From Anolis sagrei (lineage: Eukaryota; Chordata; Lepidosauria; Squamata; Anolidae), in contig NC_090023.1 of the NCBI RefSeq assembly GCF_037176765.1, positions 107,887,866 to 107,951,865 on the forward strand: DNA of 64,000 nucleotides. Direction: 5' to 3'. A program made the position numbers and the translations under genes. Shown here one piece after another: positions 12,101-23,935 of this stretch. The notes below the pieces were generated by a model. The model did no database searches and was not told the origin of the DNA. It saw only the letters and a list, made by a program, of their open reading frames with translations. Each line of letters opens with the position of its first letter. The first letter of the stretch is position 1.

Positions 12101-15100
12101 TGTTTTATTTGGCACTGAATTGTTGCCTATTGTAAGGCCGCTCTGAGTCTTCTTCGGGTGATAAGGGCGGGGTATAAATACAGTAGATAAATAAATAATA
12201 AAATTTGGAGAACATTGTATGTTAGGGTAAGGACCTTGAATGTTCTAGAACTGGGGAGGAAAACATTTTTCTGTCAGCAGGGGTGAGGTTGCCTCTTGGA
12301 AGTAGCTCTCACTAGAATCATCAGTGAGCAAGTTGACTGATCATGAACACCCAGCCCCTTACTCCACTTTTCTTTTAAGAAGAGAAGGTTTTCCTCTTTC
12401 TATATAGAAAAGAAAGTGGGCTAAGATTATTGAGAGAAGAAATGAAGTATAGCATATTTTGCCACTATAGTGTATCCTATCCTCTTAAGATCCTTAAGAT
12501 AGAAACGATTGAGGTTGGAAAGTTACTTTTAAGGAAAATTCAAAAATCTTTTGTACTTCTGCTCAATTATTGATGGCTCCAGTGTATCATTATATTCAGG
12601 CTTCTTATAAGTAATTTTTCAGTTCTGGCCATAGGCTGTCAATTGTGCCAAAGCAATTAAACACACTAGCATTGTTTAACATAGATTCATATATGCATAT
12701 AAAGTCTCAGTGCCGTGTGGAGGGTTTTATGCATGAACTTCATAGATCAAATGTCACAAAGCTTTTCATATGACAGTGGATTCAGTTCTCAAACCGAAAT
12801 GATGCTAGCACATATTCAATAATCAAATAATGAGATACAATGATACATTCTTATAATTCTTACAATCTATGTAATTCTAATAAAAAATAAGAATGCTTCA
12901 GCATTGCAAATTCTAGGACTCTAGTACCATAGGACCCCTGGTGGCGCAGTGGGTTAAACTGTTGGGCTGCTGAACTTGCTGACCGAAAGGTTGGTGGTTT
13001 GAATCCGGGGAGCAGGATGAGCTCCTGCTGTTAGGCCCAGCTTCTGCCAACCTAGTAGTTTGAAAACATGCAAATTTGAATAGATCAATAGGTACCGCTT
13101 CTGCGGGAAGGTAACTGGCCACGTGACCTTGGAGGTGTCTACGCTCAGAAATGGAGATGAGCTAGACTTAATGTCAGGGAAAACCTTTACCTTTACTTAG
13201 TTCCAGACATAGAAACATGTTGATTCCTCAATATACAAGAAGAAATATCAGAAAATCATGTTCCAATTTGGTCTAAAATAAGGCAAAGTGATTATTTGAT
13301 TTAAAAACTCAAGGCATCAAGTTAAGGTATGACTTACTTTTCTTTAACTTCCTTTAGTGAACCTTCCTGTGGCTTGGATTTTATATTCCCGTGTCCTGGT
13401 GACTTCTCCCATTTGCTGTCGTCAATGTCAGCTTTTTCTTTTTCTCTGTGCTTTTCTGAGGTTTGCTCATCTCCTTTCTCTGGCTTCTTAAGAAGCTAAG
13501 AAATATTTGATTTTGTCTATTAAAATATCAGTTGCTCTTCACTGAACAGATACCATGATAATGAACAAAGTATAATATGAAATATTTGTTCAATCACAAA
13601 ATACAATTAAGTTGGCTAACATACAATAACAAAATCAATTCTAGCATGTTAGCAAATACATAGTAAATCAGCTCCCTAACTTAAAATGCCTGGGGAAACA
13701 GAAGTTTTAAGCTGACTTGTAAATGTTTTCAAAGTCAGCACATAAGACTCTTTCTAAAGTGTCTGCTGAATACTGTGTGGTAAATGTGAAGAGAGATGTC
13801 CCATTCTAACAAATGGGACATAAAAGAGAAGGCATTATTTCTCTCCATATTTACCACACAGTATTCAGCAGACACTTTGGGAAGAGTTGTATCTGTTGAT
13901 TCTAAGACAAAAGAAGATTCATATATGAAAAAACCCACAGTTTTTCAGGAATTTTACCTCAAGATACTCAAGACTTTGAAGAAGAAGAAGCCTTGAATCA
14001 GTCACTAGAATTAATGTCCTAGAGTTCACAAAAACATATTGGAGACCACACTAGCCTGCTCTGAAATATAGATTGATGGCAGTGATGATAAGTACTCCAG
14101 AACAATGCTGATCTGTCTCTCTAGTTCAAATTCAAATTCAAACTCAAATTCAGATTAAAAGCTGATAGGTCAGAAATATTCCTTCTGCCATATATTCCTA
14201 TATGGCAAGAAACCATTTCCAGTCCTCCAGGCTGCATTGGTTCTGCTGCACAAAGGTGTCCAGGTCAACAACATTTGGATAGGCTCCATCCAGTCCAGCC
14301 ATCTGTCGATCCATACAGGTCTCAGTGACACTTATTAGGTCAACCCCTTTACCCACAATTCACAATAACAGGTTATCTTATTCTGTCATCAAAAAGCCAC
14401 ACCACTAAGACAGAGGGCAGGTTTACAAGGCAACCCCCACCCATCCCAATAAAACTAGTTGGAAAGAAAACTGGAAAAAATGATAAATTGGAGGTGCCTT
14501 TTTTTCTTTTTCCCTTAACTGGCTAGCTCAGCCCACCTTTCCATACTTCTCTCTGGACCCCAATGCATGGACACCTAAATCCAGAGTGGGTCTGAAGCAT
14601 TGTTGCTTTGGACTGACCCCAAATTCAGTTGGGGTGCTTACATTTATCCACTCCTGAATCGCAGCAACAGGAACAGAGTCCTGATTGTTCAATTGGGCTG
14701 AACCCAGTTTAGCCTACTGGATAGTCACCCTTACCCTTTGTATCATTTGTCACTGCTCTGGAAAGCTTCTGGCCATCACCAGATGCTTCTACTGCTGTCA
14801 GCAAAGGTGCCTTTACAATTTGGATAAAGAAGGGGGGAAAGGAAGGGGTGATCCCTTTCTTTTCTCCTGGCTGGAAGAGCTCTGGAGATCTGTTGCTGTC
14901 ACTGCAGCAACAAACAGAAAGTAAGTGCCATCCTTTTTATTGCTGGGGAAATGACAACACTGGCCTGTGTGAACAACACCCCTAGTTCTGAATCAGAACC
15001 AGCCCAGCTGTCCACACAAACCCCAGAATCTCAAGCTAGTGCAGATACAGAGACTTCTACTAATAATAAACAGGTTAACTAGTTTTACCTTACATTGGGG

Positions 15101-18100
15101 ACTAGAAGTCCTTGAACATCATCTGGATGCCTAGGAGCAACTTTTAGCAAGACTCCGGCTTTGTGGCCCATAAAGAAGGGTCTTCTACCTAAGTTTACTA
15201 CAATTTTCCTCACAACTTTCCACATTATTCACAGTACTCACACCGGGACCGTTGTGCAGCTGGCTGGGAGTCAGCTGCATTAAGATCACTACTGACTGAA
15301 AAGTCATGAGTTCAAAGCCAGTCTGGGTCGGAGTGAGCTTCTGACCAATTTGTGTAGCTTGCTGTTGACCTTTGCAGCCCGAAAGACAGTTGAATCTGTC
15401 AAGTAGGAAATTTAGGTACCGCTTATGCAGGGACGCTAATTTACGATGCCATAAAAAATTCCAGAAAGCATGCAAAGAATGAGGAAGTACTTCATCAGTA
15501 TCACAAATGGACAGTGAAGTGACAGCTCCCCTGGTGGCCAGAATACCCTCATGAAAAAGCTGGAATGTTAAATAGCCTCTGTGTGTCTGTCTATATATGT
15601 TGCATGTCTATGGCATTGAATGTTTGCCATGTATATGTACATTGTAATCTGCCCTGAGTCCTCTGTGAGGTGAGAAGGGCAGAATATAAATATTATTATT
15701 ATTATATTTCTTATTTTACTCTATTATAATTTCATTACATTTATTATTTCATTCTATTATTATTACATTTCCTATTTTCTCTATTATTGTTGTTATTACA
15801 TTTACATTATTTTCCTCTATTATTATTTTATTACATTTATTATTTTACTCTCTTTATTATTACTGAAATGATACATAAGCGCATTTATATTGAATAAGGT
15901 TAGAATAATGGTTTAATTAGAATTGGACAGTCTTATCTTAAATTACAGTTTTATGTACTGTAAATATTCAAAAACATTTAACCTACTGATGCCTCGATTC
16001 ATGTAATTTTATTGGTGTCTATTTTTATTTTGAAATTTACCAGTAGCTGCTGCATTTCCCACCCTCAGCTTATACTTGAGTCAATACATTATCCCAATTT
16101 TTTGTGGTAAAATTAGGTGCCTCAGATTATATTTGGCTTGGCTTATACTCGAGTATATATGGTAAGTTGAGGATACATATTAAACTAAAATGTTGAAACT
16201 CCGCATAATTGTAAGGCCAGCAATAGCTTTAAAACATTTTCTGTTTCAAAATTACCTTTATCCTTATTTCTTTTTCAGCAATTTTCTTTTGCTTTTCAGC
16301 TTCTTTTCTTTTACGTCTTTCTTCCTCTCTGCGTTTCCGTTTTTCATCCTCTCTTAGCCGTTTCTTCTCCGATTCCCTTCTTCTTCGTTCTTCTCTTTTT
16401 TCTTCTCGGATTCTCTAAAATGTTGGAAATGTTCAATGTAGATTTATACAAGTATTAAAAAGAACTTGAAACACAACACTTAAACTGGAGTCCAAAACAA
16501 ACATACCTGTTTTTCTAATTTTCTATTTTTAATATATTCCAAAAGTGGTGTTGTTCTTCTAGCTAAAACACAAAAAATGTGATGTATAGTGCTCCATTCC
16601 TAATATAAATATATTTTGTGTTTGATTTTTATCATTAAGATTTAACATTGTAATTATTAAGTAAGCAATCATGAACACTGTTTCATATGGGTTTTCTGTA
16701 ATAAAGCATTTTCACATTTCTGTTACAAACAGGTCATTTGTTCTTTTTTTAGTCCATACATCATTAATGATAAACCAATTTTTGAGATTATTTAACATGT
16801 CTAACTATTCACATTTAATGCACACAATTAATACAACGCATAGCACTGCTTCTTAAGCTATCTAACATAGAGAACCAGCAGAGGGTTCCCCCCAATTGCC
16901 AGGGACCAGTGCCACATTTGTGACTTTTGACTGGAACTGTTACTTTCTTTCCTGGAAACTTTCTATGGACTGGCATCAGATCACAGATGCCCCTGTTGAA
17001 AAGCAGTGATGTATACAATAAAAATACTATACTGTTTCCATAAATATTGTTCTACAGCTTTCAACACTTTGGAGAAGAAAAATGGTTATGCTGCAAAATA
17101 TGTTTGCTTCATCTTTCCCCTGACTGGTGGTTTCGTTGCATTTATCTTTTAGCTTGGGCCTGAAATGTCACTTATTGTGTATGATCAAAATTTTCTAGTT
17201 GCACATTTCAATGCATTTATCATTATAGTTCAGGTTTTTAATGGGAATGTTTCTTGCTTTTCAGAACTTCATTTCCAAATATGCACTGAGCTATAATTAG
17301 CTAGTAGCACAGGAAATAACTTTAAGTAAAATTAATAATTTATTAGTAACTTGATCCTCCTTTTTAATTTTACTTAATTTAAATTATGGTTCAGAGTAAT
17401 AGATATTTTAAAGTGCCTTCCTAATTTGTAGGAAGACTTTGTACATACTAGAGCAGCACAGACACAAGTTTTACGTTGTCTAATCACTTAGAGGTTTTTT
17501 GTGTGAGAGTGTCAGGAGTGACTTCAGAAACTGCAAGTTGCTTCTGGTATGAGAGAATTGGCCATCTGTAAGGACATTGCCCAGGGGACGCCTGGATGTT
17601 TGATGTTTTACCATCCTTGTGGGAGGCTTCTCTCATGTCCCTGCATAGGGAACTGGAACTGACAGAGGGAGCTCAACCTGCTCTCCCTAGATTTGAACCA
17701 CTGACCTGTCGGTCAGCAGTCCTGCCTGCCGACACAAGGGTTTAACCCATTGTGCCACCAGGGGCAATTTCACTTAGGTAAACTGGTTGAACCACGTGGC
17801 TTCTTCTTATGCAAATAAGCATATTAGTCTGTAGTGTCAGTTGAAGCCATAATGGGAGGCATCCACATAATTGAATAAATCACATGAGTCTAAATTCAAT
17901 TGTTAATTTAATCTATTAACAATTGATCTAATGGTTACTTGGTTACCTTATGTTTGCTCCATAGTTTAAATGGTTCTACTATATTTGGAATTAATAACTG
18001 GTTTTCTTTATAAAGATATTATGGAAGTATCACATGACCAAGGCTATAAGATTTCGGTGTCTAACCTTTAGTTCACAGGCCTAACCTCTTACATATACAT

Positions 18101-21100
18101 AGACTAGAAATCAATGGTCTCTTCCATTATGATTCTATGAATCAGAAACTACTTTTCATCTCTTTAAGTTGTGTCTAATTTGTTCCTTCTTAGAACTGCA
18201 CATTATTACTGTAATTATCTTATTGCCATAGTTATCTGAATTTCTTCCACAATTTTGATTAAACAATATATAGTACTACATGTTGCTGTTGTGTGCCTTC
18301 AAGTCATTTCAAATGTATGTCAAACCTATCATGGGATTTTCTTGACAAGACTCATTCAGAGGAGGGTTGCCTTTACTTTTTGTTACACTGAGAGAGTGTG
18401 ACTTGCCCAAGGCCACACAGTGGGTATGCATGGCTGAGCAGACCCTGGCATCCTGAGCTGGAGTCCAATATTCAAACCACTATACCATGCTGGCTCTTTG
18501 TACCACATATTGGGGGGAAAGATAGACCTATCCACATAGTTTAACCCAGTGGTTCCCAACCTTTTTTTGACCAGGGACCACTTCACCAGAAACCACTTTG
18601 ACCAGAGACCACTCTCCAACATTAGGACCAAAAGGGTTACAAATCAGTTTTTGGTCAATTTTAGGTTTTATTTGGTTATTTGGGGTGCCAATTCAGAATT
18701 GGATGGACCACATCAGTCTAGTTTCTGATACAGAACATATGCCATCCAGTAGTCACTATCTGCTCGCCTACAGAAAACCATATTTAATAATCTAGAGCTG
18801 ATGTAGTAGTAGTAATATTTCGTGGATAGTCAGCCTCTCCCTTCCCAACATCCCCGTTGCCTTGGCACTATAAGAGGGTTTCATGAGACCAATTGCTCTT
18901 ATTGCCGTGTGGTTTCAAGGCAACAGTGAAGTAATGGTGAGGCCACGGACCATATTTTCGTTCTTTTGGACCACTGGTGGTCCACGGGCCACAGGTTGGG
19001 AATCACTGGTTTAAAATAATGAAACACACTAAAAGCTAAATATTTTTGTAGTGGTAAGAACAACAAAACAATCTCATTATCAACCAGTACTGAATGGTTA
19101 GTAACTCCCTTTCTTAATGGCTATTTCTACATAAAACAGAAATTGTACTTTTAAATGAAATATTTCATTTGCTGGGATGATTTTGATCTCTTTATACTCC
19201 AAACACATAGCATTAATTTCTTCCATAGAGTTTGATTCAATGCCTAATGTCCTTTAGTAAAATTTCAAATGTTAAAAAGTAGATCATGAGAAAGGCTTAA
19301 ATACTAAAGAACAGTCTTCTTCTCACGGTAAGTTTATGAAGCAGCATAAGTTAGAAATATATGTATTTTCATTCCTCATTTGGATTGCTTATGATTCCCT
19401 TACTTATGGAAGAGATCAGTACATAATGCAAGTCTTGAAATAATCCCCTATAGAGATCCACAGTAATGCTTTATAATCTCCTATAGAGGTTCACAGAAAT
19501 ATTTGACCCTCACTAAGAGAGTGTCTAACCAACCTTACATATACATCTGACTGTATGTTCTGAGAGCACTAGCTAATGTTAAATAATGAAGAAAGACTAG
19601 TCTCCTTATTAGGAACTCATGCAATGGCACCAGACATAGTCTTCATTTAATACTCATAATTTCAAGAAAACTAATAAATGGGCAAATAAAATATAATTTT
19701 TAAACTATCAGTTACGGGATGGAAAAATAATCTTAACAGACCAATGAGTTCCCTTGTTTTTGCTTCAATTTCTCCTAGCAGGGTCTCAGGGTTGGCACTT
19801 ATTTTTTCTTCTTCAGCACAATAACTTTCTAAAAATTTTCTATATTCTGGATCTGTAAACAAAAGACATTGGAAAGAAAATGAAGCACATCATGCCATCT
19901 ACGGTATTACATCAGATACCACAAAACTTCAAGCTGTCAAGAAATGTTTGTATACAAAAAGATTTACCATCTTCTATGCTTCCAGCTTTAGCATCTTTCT
20001 TCTTTAGCTTCTTTTTAGAAATCTTTTGGAATGGTGCAAACTCAACCACAGCGGGATATTCTAAACCTTGGAGAGATTACAAATGACATGAATAATTAAA
20101 GGTAGAAGGACATAAACTTTAAGACTGAAGGAATCTTGCTTATTTCCTTCTTGAATTGTACTCCTTCCAGATAAAATTATCACAATTGAAAGGGGTTGTT
20201 CTTTTGCTCCCTAAATTGACCAAAACATTCCTTTTTTTCAGAAGAGGAAATCTGCACCTACAGATAAATTATAGCTTTCTCAACCCACAGCTCTGCTTGG
20301 TATTGCTCTTACTTGTTGTGTAAATTTGCATTGGTGGACTTTAGTGTTATATATAAATAGTGCTGCATCAGAACCAGTGTAACACAAGTGCACCAACATC
20401 TCTTCCATTTATATTTATTTAAATTCGGAAGAAATACACTTCTCAATAAATATATCAGCAAATATTCTATAGCTGGGCTATCAAAGTACAATTATTTGAT
20501 AATGTAGAGTATACATATACAGGCAGTCTCCGGGTTACAAACATCTGATTTACAAACGACTCATAGTTAACAACAAGGGTGAGACAACAGGAAGTAAGAG
20601 AAATCTACCCGTTAGAAGTGAAATTCACTCCTGGAAGAGTTATCATGTGAAAGTGAAGCTTTCTCACCTATCCTTGTTGCCACAACAAGCCACATTTTTC
20701 AAAATCTTCTGAACACGGGCACAGACAGCAGAACAAACACCACAGGGCTGTTAACCTTTCCCTATGATAGCCAAGGTTAGCACATATATGTATGTATACA
20801 TATATGGGCACAGACAGCAGAACAAACACCACAGGGCTGTTAACCTTTCCCTATGATAGCCAAGGTTAGCACATATATGTATGTATACATATATATGCAC
20901 ACACACACACACACAAATGTTCTGACTTACATACTCACTTTAAGAACAAACCTACAGAACCTATCTTGTTTGTAACTTGGAGACTGCCTGTACTTCATTT
21001 TAAAGTAATTTATTAATCATGTTAGAACATCATTTTCTGTGCAAAATGTCAATAGACCCTGATTTTGTCTTTCACTAGGTTACAAAATTGAAAATATTGA

Positions 21101-23891
21101 TTTTATTTCTTCTACAACCCAGCCTGCTCAAGGCAATTTCTCAGCCATTTCTCAGGGGATCCAATTGTGGAAATGAATTGGCACGAATCTTTAACAAAGA
21201 TATCTCTAAAAAGACTTTCAGCTTGTGAAAGTAAACTACACATTCATCCATGTTGGTGTCTGCTCAAGTCAACAAATGTAATATAAACCATGTTATATTT
21301 CAGAGGTTGCAAAAACAAAACCCAATCCCATGTATATGTTTTTGAACTTTTGACTGCAAACACGTGTGCATGCACACACATAGGACCTCATCACACTAGA
21401 GAATGGATCCACTTTAAATCCGATTTCTGCCTCTTGCAGAATTCTGGGTCTTGTAACTTAGGGAGGGCAGGTCCTGGGTCTCATTAAACTACAGACCCCA
21501 GAATTCTGCAGGAGGCAGAAACCGGATTTAAAGTGGATCCATGCCCTATCTAGCGTGATGAGGCATATAGATTGATGCACACAATTATGGGTAGCCTTTA
21601 CCAAGACTTAATTATAATGGGAACTTTTAACTCCTTCCCCCCCCCCCCCAATTTATCATATGGAAAAATTAGCTGCTGTTTACCAAAAATGAACCAAAAA
21701 TGGGGTTCATGGAAATCACCATACAATTCTGTAGTTCCTCAAACGAGATGATAATAGGTTACCTTTACTGTCAATGAAGACATATCCATCAAAGCGATCT
21801 CTAAAGAGAAGGATGTCATCAGGATTTCTGAAATTGATATACGCCCTTGAGTAGAGATGAGGATAAAGACTGCAACAAAAATTAATATCTCCTGTTATTT
21901 GTATTCCAAATGGAAGAATGGGTGGAAGTATGTGCCCTGAGTCCCCCAGCAGCCCTGAGTCCCCCTAGGGGTTGAGAAATTAAAATGTTCAAAATAAATA
22001 AATATGTGTCATCTCAAAGAAATTATAAAAATGATTACAAAACAGATATTTCTTAGATAATGGCAGGGATTTAATATGTACAACTATTAAGTGGACTTAT
22101 GTGTGTGGGAAATAGAACTGAACAGACAAAAAAAAGACTGCAAGTTTTAGAAGGATGATATGCTAGGCCATAGAAAAATGAATCTTGAAAGGAAGGCAAC
22201 CTTAGTGGCACACAGACTTGGGGACTCAAACCACCACCCTGTAGGAAGACCACTGCAAGACTGACTAAAGCTGTAACATTCATTTCCCTTATCCTAGGGG
22301 CTTTTTAATGACATATGTCATGATAAAAAAGACTAGATAAGGAACAAATATATTTTTCACTGTTGCACAACAAAGAACGTTTATGATTCTCTCTGTATTA
22401 GAAATGGATAATCCTAAAATTGAGGTGACAACATGTGATCCCATATCAAATGCCATTTTCATTCACAGAGATGGTAAGTACATTTGCCTCACCTGGGATC
22501 CGAAGTACAAAATTCAAAGTAATCATGAGCAGGAAGAGGATGGAGTTGTTCTTCCAGTTGCTCTTTGGTAAAACTAGGAGGCAGCCGGCGTATAACTACC
22601 TGCAAATATCACATGAAAAACTGAGGATGCTCTCAGTGGGATCTCTTCCAATGCATGCAACACTACAAAAACAAACATTATTTGCATTTCATGTCTGGAA
22701 AAATGTACTCGTTACATTACTACAGGGCTAAGCATCTTGTGAAGCTCCACATGTTATTGGATTTCAACTCCCATACTGGCTAGAACTGATGGGAGAGAGA
22801 GTCCAAAAACATCTTAAGAGTCTCAAACTGTGCATTCCACCTTTATTTCTACAAGTTGAAATGATGTTCCATTCTTCTGCCACTCACTAATAGCTAGACT
22901 CAAGGTCAATCATTTGCAATGCTTTTCCTCAGCACAATCCTGTTCTATTTGAAATGGACAATGCTGTGTCAAATCTACACTTGGGATATTTTTCTCCTGC
23001 TTTGGTTTCCAATGTAATGGGGAATGGGGTGGAGAAACATTACACCCGGCCAGACAATCCTACCAGGATTTCTTCCTGTCATTGATAGTAAAATTGAATT
23101 AGCAACAACAACATAAAGAAACCCGGTAGAGTTAACACAGTGTGTTGGTTTGAGTGCTGGACTAGGACTCTGGGAGACCAAGTTATGAATCCCCACTTGG
23201 CCATGCAAACCTTGATGACTTTGGACAAATCAGATTTTCTCAGTCTCTGAGAAAGGAATGATCACTCACCTCTGGACAAGTCATGTCAAGAAAACATCAT
23301 GATGAATTCACCATAAACCAGAAAGGATTTGTAGACAAACAACAACAAATGTTAAAGGTCTAAATCCCAACTAGAGCATGCCCACTGAAACAGTGGAACA
23401 AACATATGCATCCAGTTACAACAGGACTAACAATCTTCTGGATGACCCTGGGCAAATCACCTTCTCTCAGCCTCAGAAGAAGGGTAAGGGGATCTCTCTT
23501 CTGATCATAACTTCTGATCTCATGTTAGGTTCACCTTAGAGTTACCATGAATCATATATAACTTGAAGGCACACAACAACAGCAAAAACCAAACAACAAC
23601 AGCAACAAAAATCCTCCATCTTGGTGGGGGGTGGGGGTGGGCAGTCTTGCGGCAAATAAAGATGAGATTGGGACTATATAGGCTCCTTTCTTTAACAGGT
23701 GCTCAGGATCTAAATAAGGCATCCTGCCTAGTCCAAGGCTACTAACAGTACTGGTGCCTCTGGCCAGGGTCCTGAACCTGGCCAGAGCCACATACTGCAG
23801 CATCTCCACTTTTTTACCTTGCATATACATGATGCCCCCCACACACACACACACTTTTACACATCAATAACAGCTTATAATTCTGGATATC

Positions 23892-23935
<44 letters not shown>

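Noticed and set aside
14685-14924. 79-codon open frame with CHC/CCQQRC cysteines
   Set aside because: No zinc-finger spacing, no splice context, and it lies in a UPF3A intron; probably chance.
23552-23854. 100-codon - strand open frame
   Set aside because: Covers a CA repeat and SINE tail; no conserved domain.
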